Assembly (NCBI GenBank): GCA_958510875.1
Contig: OY294068.1
Location: forward strand, 177,847,411-177,911,410
DNA length: 64,000 nt
Direction of reading: 5' to 3'
Source of the DNA: Endomychus coccineus
Taxonomy: Eukaryota; Arthropoda; Insecta; Coleoptera; Endomychidae
Positions within the stretch are counted from its first letter, which is position 1; every line of letters begins with the position of its first letter. Below are positions 1 to 9,899 of this stretch, piece by piece. The position numbers were made by a program, and so were the translations under genes. The notes under the pieces were generated by a model. It ran no database searches. It was not told where the DNA came from and was given only the letters and a program-made list of their open reading frames with translations.

Positions 1-1325
1 TCGTATAATCCCTGACCCTGAGTTATAAATGCCGTGTACGCCTTGTGTTCCTCTTTTATTTGTACTTGCCAGTAACCACTAAACATATCTAATGTTGTAA
101 AATATTTTGCGTTGCCTAGATAAGTTAAAATATCGTCAATGTTTGGCAGTGGGTACATAGATTTTTTCGTTACATTATTGATATGCCTATAGTCGATGCA
201 AAAACGAACTGTGCCATCTTTCTTTTTTACTAAAACGATTGGACTCGACCAGGGTGAATGACTTGGTCTAATGATATTATTTTGTAGCATTTCCTGTATT
301 TGTTCGTCAATTATTTGCTTTTCTTTGTGGGAAACTTTGTAAGGTCTTGATTTGATAGGTTTATCAGTTTCAATAATAATTTCGTGTTCGGTTAAGTCAG
401 TAGTACCCATTGATTTGGTAGTTTTAGAAAACACATTGGGATATTTTTCTAATAAAGAAATAAGTTTAAGTTTCTCGTCTAAATTATTGATATTGTCTAA
501 GTTATGGTCTTGTAGTGTTACAGATTCGTCAGTTTCTTCAGTATACAGAAAAATACTCTCGTTACTTAGATTTGGTGCAGCTTTTTCAAAATAAAAACCT
601 ATTGAAGTACCTCTAAAAAGCTTGATATTTATGTGAGATCTGGAAACGATATTCACGTATAACTGTTTATTTTCTAAATAAGGTTCGCTAGTGCATAATA
701 ACCCTCTGGGAATTAAAAAAGATTCATTCGCCTCGTAGTAAAGTGTGGATAGTATCTCAGGCGAGAATTTCAAAATATTATGTGATAGCTTTACTTTGAT
801 CTCAACATTTTGTCTAAAAAAATAGTCTTTATAAGCAGTTAGTTTGAAACTACTAATGTTATTATCAGGCGTGGGTTGTAAATTGTAGCATATAGGTGAT
901 ATATTTGTATTTTGTTTGTGGAAATTTACGCTAGATGTTTTGTTGTTGATATCAAGTTGAACTGTAGATGAATTGAAATCAATAACGGCCCTATGTTCTT
1001 GCAGAAAACATGTGCCTAAGATTAAAGGCTTGGGTAATGAATCGATTACTAGAGCATTACACTCCATAAATTCACCAGCAATTCTTAGTTTAAAACATAC
1101 TTCACCTACAGAATTAATTTTATGACCTCCTGCGGTAATAAGAACCTTATTTGTAATTTTGATCGGTAAATGCTTTACTAAATCTCTTAAAACAATATTT
1201 TGGCTACATCCAGTGTCTAAAACTATTTCAATAATTTCTAAATTGTTTATATTACCCTTAATGATAAGAATATTATTTGACACTGAACCATTTACATTAT
1301 GAAGGACGACCTCAGGGGATTTTAG
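1..1325 (-). CDS. pol: Ty3/gypsy retrotransposon pol, partial (protease and start of reverse transcriptase)
   Basis: Reading the minus strand just after the gag stop, in the frame -1 to gag, gives one open frame that runs off the left edge. The first part holds a retropepsin: the active-site motif VLDTGCSQNIVL lies near minus position 1200 and a later ILGTCFLQEH matches the second protease signature. About 250 residues on comes the RT entry region (SPWSSPIVLVKKKDGTVRF, then CIDYRHIN, PLPNIDDIL, FTTLDMFSGYWQV), which is RT blocks 1-3 of Ty3/gypsy type. I read by eye and saw no stop in about 440 codons. The gag-pol arrangement in different frames implies -1 frameshifting, as is common in this superfamily. 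RNase H, integrase and the 3' LTR must lie outside the window. The open frame suggests a young copy. Confidence 0.9.
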
Positions 1326-2761
1326 TGTCGTCCCCTCTCGTTTGGGGGTTGTCTGTTAGTTTCGGTTTTAGTTGTAACCTTATTTTCTCTATAATTTGAA
1401 TTTGTATTACACACTGATGTGTAATGTCCAACCCTATTACAGTTAGAACAGATTGGTCTACCTTCTTTTGTTCTAGTCTGTGGTATGTTATTTTGTTTGA
1501 ATCTATCGTTTCTGTTTTGATTTGGAAAATGAACGTTAGGTTGGTTGGTCTTTTTAGAATTATATGTTGTAAGTCTGTAATTATTCGTATTATTATACGT
1601 AGGTTTGTTATAATTGGGATTTTGATTTTGTCCATAGTATCGAGGTTTGTTGTAGTTCGTATTTGGGTAGTATGTGGATTTTTGGGTATTTTGAAAATTT
1701 TGTGGGAATTGTCTTTGATATGAAGTACCAGGAGATAGGTTGTGCATAGAGTTTTTTGGATTCTGTTGCGAGTGTGGCTGACTTAATGCGAGAAAAGCGT
1801 GATTAGTCATGTGTGTACTAATTGCACGTTCTTTAATGTCGCTTAGTTTTAAAACTAATGCTTTAAGTTGGTCCATATTCATTCCAGAGGAGCTTAACAT
1901 ATAATAGCTTTCATAATAAGTCGGGTGTAAGCCATTTTCAAAGTGATCCTTGAATATATCAAATGCCATATTTGGATCGACTTCATTTGACAATGATAAA
2001 AGGTCGTAGAAATATTGTTTTATGTCCTCATTATCTTGTTGCTTTTTCGTATTGAAACGAAATTTGATTTTTCTCAAAGGGTGTTCGCCACCGAATTCTT
2101 TACAGAATTCTCCCGATATCTGCTCCCAAATTTTATTATTGTTAGCTGGTTCAGCTATATATCTAGCATACCAGTTAATAGCTGCTCCTTCTAGAAAGCT
2201 GCCTAAATAATTTATTTTATATGCATCATTCCAGCCATTTGCTGAAGCTGAACGTTCATAACTTCTAATGAAAGTTATGGGGTTGCTTGTGCATGGGTTG
2301 AATAAAGGTGGTGACAAAAATTTAGGTACTGTAGGTGACCTACCAGCAGTTGTTGCATCTGCCAGTGTTATGTTGTAAGCCATTTTGCGTATTGATGATT
2401 TGAAAAGTGATTGTTGTCTTGTGGATCTAGTATGTGTTTCTGAGTCACTTAGGAACTTATCACCAAATTGTGACGTTCGTCTGACTACTGTGTGTAATCC
2501 AGCTTCTTCTTGCCAAGGAGTAGTATGTGGAGGACTATCGAAGTCAATTATGCTTAAGTCACCTAATTCGCTAATTAAGTCGGTTGGGGTGGATGATGTT
2601 GATTTAGTAGGGTTTCTGTGTGTTATGAAGGCATTCCCAAGTACTTCTGTACTGCGAAAGTTAGGTTCAAAATGAGTGTCTGTTTTATCTTCGACAGTTA
2701 ACTTTAATCTAATGTCTGCATTTTTTGCTTTAGCTCTTGTGAAAGGTCTGTCATTTGACAT
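1322..2761 (-). CDS. gag: Ty3/gypsy retrotransposon gag with CCHC zinc knuckle
   Basis: An intact 479-codon ORF immediately upstream of pol on the same strand. Residues about 130-330 look like a retrotransposon capsid domain (YLGSFLEGAAINWYARYI and EQISGEFCKEFGGEHPLRKI are typical of the capsid N-terminal part of gypsy gag proteins). The tail from about residue 350 is rich in N, Q, P and Y, and near the C-terminus there is one zinc knuckle, CSNCNRVGHYTSVC, spaced C-X2-C-X4-H-X4-C, which binds nucleic acid. Gag packages element RNA in virus-like particles. The start ATG at 2761 is the first in frame. Its stop overlaps the pol frame, so pol is presumably reached by frameshifting. Gag and pol order and strand support one element. 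Confidence 0.9.
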   Translation of the reverse strand: MSNDRPFTRAKAKNADIRLKLTVEDKTDTHFEPNFRSTEVLGNAFITHRNPTKSTSSTPTDLISELGDLSIIDFDSPPHTTPWQEEAGLHTVVRRTSQFGDKFLSDSETHTRSTRQQSLFKSSIRKMAYNITLADATTAGRSPTVPKFLSPPLFNPCTSNPITFIRSYERSASANGWNDAYKINYLGSFLEGAAINWYARYIAEPANNNKIWEQISGEFCKEFGGEHPLRKIKFRFNTKKQQDNEDIKQYFYDLLSLSNEVDPNMAFDIFKDHFENGLHPTYYESYYMLSSSGMNMDQLKALVLKLSDIKERAISTHMTNHAFLALSQPHSQQNPKNSMHNLSPGTSYQRQFPQNFQNTQKSTYYPNTNYNKPRYYGQNQNPNYNKPTYNNTNNYRLTTYNSKKTNQPNVHFPNQNRNDRFKQNNIPQTRTKEGRPICSNCNRVGHYTSVCNTNSNYRENKVTTKTETNRQPPNERGRH

Positions 2762-3900
2762 GTCAAACAGTCAGTAGTCATTGGCTTGTTGAAAATATAT
2801 ACAAAAAACAAAAACTTAAAGTAATGTTCTGTCAGATATCCCAACATATTATTCGAAAACGTGGATAATATTAACTGAACAATAATGTTTCAATTATGTG
2901 AAACAATGATGATGGTAGAAGGGTAAATTATACTGTATATATGTACGTAGAAAATGAAAAAGTATGTATAAAATAAAAATTAATGAATGGAGAATTAATT
3001 TTAATTAGGTATTATACAAGAATCACATCCCAGGGATGAATAAATAATAAATAATAAAAATATTTATTAAACATTTTTCAATTAGTGAACTATGTGTATT
3101 TAGTTTAGTTTAATAATTTTGATTAAAATCATACAGGGAACTTTCTCCTTAACATATCTAAATATGCCAAAAAGAAAAGAACGGCGCCTCCACCACATGC
3201 CACGCGCCAGTTTTTTGGTAGAGCTGAATGTTTTAGATGAATATTGGTTTGGGGGCGAGAGGCATGGCGTATCCCTGAGGATTCTTGTTTGAGATATTTT
3301 AAATGTAATTTGAAATAAACAACATTGGTAAAACTAACTCAATAGAATTTATTAAAACAAATTAACAAATAAAAATAGAATACGACGCTATGTAAAATAA
3401 GTACGTTAAATAAATTGATTAATGAAATACGATCATAAATAATTCCAAAATTAGTTTAGTTAATTTAAGAAACATGATAATGAATAGTTTCGAAAACAGT
3501 TTAATTAAATCATTAATTCTCCATTTAATGTGGATGAAAAAAAATCATTACTTACATTATTAAACATCGATGCGTACACACGCGAGAAGAAAGTTCGAAT
3601 ATGCTCCTTTTCCTATGTCGGTGACTTATATGAACTTTATTGATGAAATTCAGCAATTCAGGATTCGCACGGTAAATGAACTTGTCCGGCAGAATAATGA
3701 ACCCTAATGCTGACATTATAGTTTTACTTAATATTTGCAATATATAAGTATCTGAGAATGAAATTAACACCGACTGACAGGAAATGGTTTGAAGTAACTT
3801 TTGTAATAAGATAAATTGAAATAAAATATCTGAAAGATTATAATGGGAATAAAAATGATTTACAATATTGAAGAAAAATAAAGATTGGTAATAATTGAAT
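2762..3900 (-). other. Upstream region of the gypsy element; probable leader and 5' LTR, boundaries unresolved
   Basis: This AT-rich stretch lies 5' of gag on the minus strand, where the untranslated leader and 5' LTR must be. Without the second LTR in the window I cannot place its ends. On the minus strand a TGG-starting, GC-richer segment (plus 3184-3209) sits where a tRNA primer-binding site could be, but I cannot match it to a tRNA. The only ORF here (72 codons, 3552-3770 minus) shows no recognisable domain. Confidence 0.4.
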
Positions 3901-3939
3901 TTGGTAAAATCGGAAACGTGACAATATTATAGAAACAAA

Positions 3940-3976
3940 TCGTTTCGACACTAGCATGTCATCTTCAAACGATACT
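3940..3976 (-). repeat. Penelope-like element terminal motif, decayed
   Basis: On the minus strand the order GAAGATGACA, a short hairpin-like stretch, then GTCGAAACG resembles the terminal motif seen in the other PLE ends of this window (CTGATGA-type box, hairpin, GAAAC). The first box is altered, so this is at best a dead hammerhead relic. No PLE coding sequence is attached. Confidence 0.35.
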
Positions 3977-4024
3977 TATGTATGCTTGTGTCAAAACTTT
4001 AGTTTCTGTAGTTTTTGTGAAGCA

Positions 4025-4715
4025 TTTTCGTAATGGACCTCACGTGATCGTTCCATGAGAGAGGGTTTTGTGGTGATCCTGAGCATCGTTATGGAAGACT
4101 TCATAGGATTAGTTGTATATGACTTCATCATGTTAGGAATTGTGGGATCCGCTCTCCTGGAGAAGTCGCAAGCTTGACTTTTGGTTGCAATAAACTAAAC
4201 TCTACTAGATTATCTGATTCTCATTCCAAAATGTTTGCCAGATCTTCATTGATTGCGTTAACTTGTCCCTGTTTAGCTCCTCTGGCCTCAATGGATGATA
4301 TAGGGTTTCTAGATGAGAAATCTGTATGAAGTCCATAGTCATATACAAAGCTGTGGACGGGACAGGTGATCACTTCCAGCCGATCGTTGACATGGAGCAA
4401 AGTTGGCCAAGACAGATCCCTGTGGAACACCAGCGACAATAGCCATTGTATCAGAGGATACTGCGTCAACCATCACATGGAGTGATCTATTTGATAGAAA
4501 AATTGATACTTAGCGACAAAGCTTAGGTAGCAAGCCATATGCCAGAAGACTTTGGTGCCAGTTTCGGTCAAATGCTTCGGAGATATACAATGATACAGCT
4601 GGAGATTCCTCATGTTTTTGAATAGATTTCTGCCATACATGTGTTACGTAGGCATGCAGGTCTCGTGTTGATCTCTGCTGACGAAAGCCATCTTATGTTA
4701 TAAAGTCAAACACGC
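4025..4715 (-). pseudogene. LINE-A non-LTR retrotransposon reverse transcriptase, decayed
   Basis: Minus-strand translation, with several frame changes and stops, gives in order the pieces of a LINE RT: a GFRQQRSTRDLHAYVTHVW segment, an ISEAFDRNWHQSLL motif A, FLSNRSLHVMVDAVSSDT, the GVPQGSVL motif B, a degraded catalytic box (HSFVYD where the family has a YADD/FADD-like box) and the DLANILEW thumb segment. This order is that of Jockey/CR1-type elements; I cannot name the clade. The changed catalytic box and the frameshifts make it inactive. The same family recurs at 11.8, 31.3, 33.0, 46.5, 50.6 and 55.6-58.3 kb. Confidence 0.8.
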
Positions 4716-5015
4716 TGAATAGATTATAAAAAAAACCATCATTTAATACGTTATTAAAATGAACAGAACACGTGATTTTGACATGAGGAACTATCACATC
4801 ATTTACGGAGCTGTTGAAGTTTATATAGTTTCCCAGAATGATCTAACTGGGGTTAGGCTACTTTTGGGCTTACGATCATTCAACAGTTCCTTCACGAGTT
4901 CTGCGAGAAAACATTGCAATTCAATTATTCACTTTCAAGTTTATCATTCATGTCAATAATAATATGTTGAATAATATTCTAAGAATATAATAAGATTCTT
5001 GACCCAGTATGAATT
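4716..5015. other. No recognisable feature
   Basis: AT-rich sequence with one short ORF (4759-4959 plus) without a recognisable domain. It leads directly into the inverted repeat. Confidence 0.5.
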
Positions 5016-5068
5016 ATATAAAAAATTCTCGGGAATTAGGTCACATTAACACTCTGTTATAAATGTTC

Positions 5069-5110
5069 GTCTTTACGTACGTTTCGGTCTCACGACCATC
5101 ATCAGAAGAC
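5069..5110 (-). ncRNA. Hammerhead ribozyme, left arm (canonical core)
   Basis: Minus strand, 5' to 3': helix I strand GTCTT, core CTGATGA, helix II GGTC-GTGA-GACC after one T, core GAAA, a palindromic helix III CGTACG, the cleavage triplet ending GTA, then AAGAC, which pairs perfectly with GTCTT. All conserved core positions of the type I hammerhead are present. A helix III with no loop is known from PLE and satellite hammerheads, which work best as dimers. Cleavage would fall after GTA. Activity is inferred, not shown. Confidence 0.8.
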
Positions 5111-5247
5111 TTATTTTGTTAAGAAGGGGTTAACTAAAACTAAATAGCACAAGCGTCCATATCGCACAATCTTCAATCAAAAAGCTCACGCCGTCGAAAC
5201 GAACAGAACCACGAATAATCGAAAATTAACGATACAATTTTCGATTA

Positions 5248-5296
5248 TTCGTGGTTCTGATGATGGTCGTGAGACCGAAACGTACGTAAAGACGAA
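5248..5296 (+). ncRNA. Hammerhead ribozyme, right arm (canonical core, different helix I)
   Basis: Same core as the left-arm copy but on the plus strand. Helix I differs because the upstream flank lies outside the shared arm: TTCGT..TT pairs with AA..ACGAA across a small internal loop. Helix II (GGTC/GACC), GAAA, palindromic CGTACG and GTA are unchanged. An internal loop in helix I is usual in natural hammerheads. The two ribozymes point head-to-head towards opposite ends of the element. Confidence 0.75.
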
Positions 5297-5346
5297 CATT
5301 TATAACAGAGTGTTAATGTGACCTAATTCCCGAGAATTTTTTATAT

Positions 5347-6795
5347 GAAATTCTAAGTGAATATTTTCTGGATATAAGCACCTGCAAAGTGTTATACTTT
5401 TGTGAATATAACTCCCAGAATGGATAGTAGATCATCGATAAAAACTTGTATTCGATGCCCCGCTATAGTTCAACTGATTAATTCAGTTACATTTATTATC
5501 TTTCAGTAAGCTGAGTAAGTATATACAAGTTTGATTGTTCTTCGACAAGTGAGCCAGGATTCTGTGAAAGTATATCAGAAATATGAATCTGGATCATGAG
5601 GATCACTTATATATCCAAAACAGTATTATCAAGAGGAATAAACTTGAAACTTAACTCTAGGGGAGATTATCGTTGATCCACAAGGTCACATCTGTCATGT
5701 CAAATGAGGATATATTTGCAAGAGCATGCCTATGAGCGTCTATTTTTGACAAATGATTATCTTTCTACTGGAGCATTTAATTTCAACCTAGCCTCTCTTG
5801 TTTAATTTTATTTTGTATTCACTTACCGAATCACTGATGTGAATATCCAGAACAATGACTTGCAATCTATTCACTTGGTTTCAAACGAATAAATCCACTT
5901 TGTAATAGATACTTATGTTCAAACCGTTGTATTCATCCGTAATCAGGTTCTGCTTCATGTCTTTGATAGCGTTTATAACTCTTTCAACTCATGTTGTTAT
6001 GAACAATCCAACTCATCCTTTCATTTCTGATGCTCATTTTCCGATAATAATAACAGCAGCAATATTAACCATCTTTATTAAATGATGAAAAATCAACAAA
6101 ATGGAGTATTGTAGTGCTTCCTTAGTTCAGGTTACATTTATAGAATTGGCCTGCCGCATATAATCTTCACAACCGCGAATAATCCATCATTGAGAGCCTG
6201 ACATGGCAAAACACCGACCACGCGGCTTCAGGCAGGAAGGCCATGTACCGTCACGTACCCAGATCTGCAATGTGATCCTCTACATTACTGTAGATCATAC
6301 TGCCTAGCAGATTCCGACGTCTTTCATGGAGTAGATGGAAGTCTTTCAATCTGAACTTCTTTCAGTTCTTTGCCAGTTCATGTTGGTCTTCACGTTTTAT
6401 GAGTAACTATCGACCTTGTTCAAAATTTAGCCTACCGCATCTTTTGCTCATGGTCACGAATTCACTCCATATGAATACGGCTTTGGGCGTACCTTCACAC
6501 TGCGTTAACACGTTGCGTCCATGAGTGGTTTCCAGATAGCAATCCTTCTTATGCTCTTGTTGGAGCCGTACTGCTCGGCAGAGCCGACGATTTATGTGGA
6601 CGGGATGGTCAGCTTCTCGTCTACTCATTCCAGAATTTGCAGTTCACGTTCGATGCCATATACACGATACATGCTTCGGAGTTTCACCCAGACATTTCCG
6701 CTCATTGAACTCTGGATCATAATGGTGGACTTACCCTTCAGACACTGTATAATCTGTCCGGTGGTGTTTTAAGCCTTCCTGAGAACAACAGAGGT
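5347..6795. other. No recognisable gene; GC-richer 6180-6795 may be the front of the LINE that follows
   Basis: 5347-6180 is AT-rich with no ORF of note. From about 6180 the GC content rises as in the LINE remnant downstream and short ORFs occur on both strands, but none has a motif I can name. I suspect it is decayed LINE sequence because it runs without a break into 6797-7760. Confidence 0.35.
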
Positions 6796-6796
6796 A

Positions 6797-7770
6797 TTGC
6801 CTCATCTGGACACTTCTCTGCATTCTCATGTGAAACTTTACAGATATCTGAATGAGCAATCCTTGGTCTCCTCCAAGATTTCGCCATATACAGCTGGGGC
6901 AGAGTTGGAAGGCCTCTGCTCACTTGAAGTTTTCGCCAGATTGCCGCCTCTACGCTTATTCATGGAAACCGAGGCCATGAGAACAGCGTATAGGTTCAAG
7001 AGTCTATGTCACTGGACCAGAAAGCACTATTCTCGTGGACACTCAGCGAATTTAGGTGAGGCAATCTCTGAATCCTCATACAAGAAATGAAGTAAGATAG
7101 CATGATCCCAGCTATATGTCTCACTTCTACCAAAATCCTCATCCCGGATGAGATTGAAGTAACGAAACTCACACCTTACTGCCACCAGGTGGACTCATAT
7201 GGTTCACAGGTGAGCCAAGGTAGGTGAGCCTTCTGGGTCGGAAGTGTACCTGAAAAGACCAAAGGTCACTCTCTCAATGACTCTGAGCGCTTACTGCATG
7301 TTTTTTCAGGCGGAGGTCTATATAATATTGACTTGTACCATGGAAAACCTGCGAAAAATCCATGCAAATAGGCGCATATTTATTTTCACAAACAGCTGGG
7401 TAACTCTGGGAACTCTTAAGCTACCCAGAGTCAGATCAAGATACACTAGTTGGATGAACCTTGAGAAATGAAGTTCAACTCATCTGGGTGCCTGAATACA
7501 GTGGTGTTGAAGGAGCTGGGGGGAGGGTCGTGCTGCGCCCCAGTCGAACCAGAGCCAATGGTCGCTTTATCAAATTGCGTGAGGGTGCCGCCCTTCAGGG
7601 CTAACTGAACAAAGAATGGTCTGGACAGTGGCGGGAATCACCACACATGAGGCAGACCAAGCTCTTCTCATCAAAGAGCCTGTTCCCAGGTTCTCAAACT
7701 CCTTTCTCTGAACAGAAGGGACATCAGAGTGATGACTGAAATCCTAACCGCTCACTGGCGTCTTAACTAA
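6797..7770 (+). pseudogene. RNase H-bearing LINE, C-terminal half, decayed
   Basis: Plus-strand pieces in order: a post-RT segment (AELEGLCSLEVF, then METEAMRTAYRFKSL) of the kind between RT and RNase H, an RNase H segment (FQAEVYIILTCTMENL, FIFTNSWVTLGTL), then QLIWVPEYSGVEG, the RNase H WVPGHxGxxGNE-like block with its catalytic-region residues altered, and FLSLNRRDIRVMTEIL, the segment that leads into the C-terminal zinc knuckle. LINEs with RNase H belong to the I, R1, LOA and related groups. Frameshifts and stops separate the pieces, so it is dead. A second C-terminal fragment of similar type is at 26.8-27.2 kb. Confidence 0.75.
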
Positions 7771-8077
7771 TACCCATACTTCATAGCATACATTTCATCT
7801 AAGTTTTTGAAGAATGGGATCTCAGTTATTATTGTTGTGCGTTGTTTTGTATTATTCCATTGCAAACCGATAAAAATGCAGAATAAAGTGTAAGAGCTTT
7901 GAAATCAAGGTGAAACCTTATCTTCTAATTGTACATTCTACAGAATGAACTATTAAAGTTTAGAATTGTAGTTCAATAAACATAGTGATATCCAATAAGC
8001 TATAAAATAGTTCACGCTGTGGATAAGATGTTACATTATAAATAGAAGACAATCACCTTCATTCTCTAAAGTTACTG
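7771..8077. other. No recognisable feature
   Basis: AT-rich, no ORF, no repeat that I could detect. Confidence 0.5.
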
Positions 8078-8521
8078 TTAAAGTACTGCAAATTTCATAA
8101 TTCGTTTCTTGAATTTGCAATACAACCCATTTATTTGCACCTTTGGTAAGATTTCCCGGACGCACCGGAATTCGGTCCCGCTACCTGATGGTCGACTTGA
8201 AATGTCGTCTATCGCCTTTCTTTTCAAGTTATTATTCATTTTTTGTCTCTCTAACTGATTTGGTAAGTCTACTTCATGTGTATGATTAATTACAGAACCT
8301 ACGATAATATCAGATTCATTTAATTTGATGTAGCTTTTACATTTTGTTTTGTTAATGCAAATGTATCGCTTGACATTATGAGATAATGATTTTTGAAAAC
8401 AAAATTTAAACCCATCTATTATTAATAAACGCTTACCCTTTTCACTTGTCATAGAGGTGAAATTAATATTTTCCATGTCAAACAAACAAACAAAATCACA
8501 ATAACGGACACAAATAAACAC
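8078..8521 (-). CDS. FLYWCH-type zinc finger protein, probably from a MULE-like transposon
   Basis: A 147-codon ORF. From residue about 25 (TSEKGKRLLIIDGFKFCFQK) through YICINKTKCKSYIKL to NHTHEVD it has the layout of a FLYWCH finger, with the zinc ligands C-X5-C and H-X-H. The following RQKMNNNLKRKAIDDIS is the linker usual in insect proteins where a FLYWCH finger precedes a MULE transposase. No transposase follows. The C-terminal 35 residues instead run through the GC-rich terminal-repeat-like sequence at 8167-8189, so the frame is probably truncated by an insertion or deletion. The finger should bind DNA. Translation may start at the second ATG (residue 16). Host exon is an alternative. 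Confidence 0.6.
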   Translation of the reverse strand: MFICVRYCDFVCLFDMENINFTSMTSEKGKRLLIIDGFKFCFQKSLSHNVKRYICINKTKCKSYIKLNESDIIVGSVINHTHEVDLPNQLERQKMNNNLKRKAIDDISSRPSGSGTEFRCVREILPKVQINGLYCKFKKRIMKFAVL

Positions 8522-8677
8522 GTCTTACACTCTGCACTTCAGAAGAACAATTGCTAAAAATAATCCTTAATACCCACATGAAATCTACCTGCTTCGACAG
8601 CGGACCGAATTACGAAATCACCCTTTCGGATTTGGACAAGGTCCCTGTGAGCAGGTAGTCCCTTCCACAGGTAGCGG
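8168..8677. repeat. Inverted repeat, about 20 bp arms (GAATTCGGTCCCGCTACCTG type)
   Basis: The sequence GAATTCGGTCCCGCTACCTG at about 8170-8189 reappears inverted at about 8658-8677. A weaker related stretch (ATTCGGTCCGCTG on the minus strand) occurs near 8600-8616. The arms bracket most of the FLYWCH ORF, which may make them terminal or subterminal repeats of a small DNA element. No clear target duplication was seen. Confidence 0.5.
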
Positions 8678-8975
8678 GACCGAATTCAGAAACACCGGAT
8701 TTCCCACCTAGGCAAATCCTGAATTCAAGAAATCGATTGGCAGTTGTGTTCAAGATGCTATATGGGTCAAACTAGGATGAAATATTCTAACTCGGTATAA
8801 AGAACATTTTGCCCATCTAAAGAGAAATAATGGTTCTAGCCGAACATATTTTGAGTGCAGGTCACACCATTTCTCAAGAAAGTATATCACTTTTAAAACA
8901 CAGTACTGACAAATATCTAGGTAATTCAGAATAGATAGAAGTGTATGAACGCAGAAGTAATCTACCAAATTTCGA
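8678..8975. other. No recognisable feature
   Basis: A 72-codon minus ORF (8750-8968) has no recognisable domain. Confidence 0.4.
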
Positions 8976-9185
8976 TTTATCTCCAGCTGAGGGTAACACC
9001 TTGTCTTATATTATTAATCCCAAATAGAATTTAAGCAGGCACATTTTAATTTCTGATTCAGCTTACTCTCGAGATGGCTACCTGGTAGCTGAAAGGTCCT
9101 TAATACTTTGACTGGATACGGGTGATTGTTTCTCATTCATATTAGTATGGTATTTGTATTCTATTTGATTAATTGTTAATACAAT
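8976..9185 (+). repeat. Dispersed repeat B, copy 1 (PLE-type end with hammerhead-like box, decayed)
   Basis: Shares with 42185-42390 the blocks ATCTCCAGCTGAGGGTAAC, a CAGGCACATTTTRAT stretch, and the hairpin GGCTA/TAGC followed by GAAAG. In this copy the first box is CTCGAGA instead of CTGATGA, so the hammerhead core is broken. No coding sequence is attached. Confidence 0.6.
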
Positions 9186-9895
9186 GTTAATGAATGGTTA
9201 CTTTCTAGTCTACTTCTCAAGTCGGATGAACTCACATTAAGTGAATGCCAAAAATTTTAGATTACTTTCAAAGTTTGTTTTTATGTTCAGATTAATCTTA
9301 TCCTCACTTATTATAGAAGAAACATATTACACATATTGTCATATCACATTTTGCGCAGTACCTTTCCAGATTGCATGTATCAGTAGAAGTTTCATACAAT
9401 GTATCAGCCATTCGATTTTAAAATGTATGAAGGCACATAGGCACCTCACTGAGTTTAGAAGATTATGTCACGAAATAAGCGAAGCGTGGAATTAGGAGGA
9501 ACATCTATCGTGAATCATAAAGAAGTGTGTATGTGATCGAATGTACAGCGTAGGCTGCAAAATTGTTAACCCTATGTCATGTTCCCGATTTTCATCAAGA
9601 AAAAGAGGACAATTTCGACGTGGATCTATTATTCTGATGTATATGATTTATATGGACAGCTGAATAGAAATTTATGTCCCACATTGTGGGTTTATTTCAG
9701 AGATATATTTGACTAAGCATTTTCTATACATCAATCTACATAATTCTAGTTGGTTAGTGGTCGGTATCAGATTGTCTCAGATTAAGTACTTTTAGCTAAG
9801 AAACAAAAGAATTCCTCACATATATCATTATCGTTTATTCTATCAGAATAAATTGTGGGAGGTTGGAGGAATATCACTCTCGATTAGTTTAAATC
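9186..9895. other. No recognisable gene
   Basis: AT-rich; an 84-codon plus ORF at 9241-9495 shows no known domain. Confidence 0.4.
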
Positions 9896-9899
9896 ATTA

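Larger units (their letters stand above)
5016..5346. repeat. 331-bp inverted repeat with perfect 92-bp arms, each holding a hammerhead ribozyme
   Basis: The left arm (5016-5107) and right arm (5255-5346) are perfect reverse complements over 92 bp by my base-by-base comparison, separated by 147 bp. A second nested inverted repeat, 24 bp with an 8-base loop (5204-5227 and 5236-5259), overlaps the inner edge of the right arm. There is no ORF. Each arm reads, outward from the centre, CTGATGA, a hairpin and GAAAC, then the end of the element. This fits the inverted terminal repeats of a PLE whose coding body has been lost, or a non-autonomous element of that kind. Perfect arm identity argues for recent formation. 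Confidence 0.85.

Noticed and set aside
352..594. 80-codon plus ORF
   Set aside because: Antisense to the pol frame of the gypsy element.
1424..2675. Plus-strand ORFs of 62-99 codons
   Set aside because: Shadows of the gag gene on the minus strand.
3184..3209. tRNA primer-binding site of the gypsy element
   Set aside because: It begins with TGG on the minus strand, but I could not match it to a tRNA 3' end and the LTR boundary is unknown.
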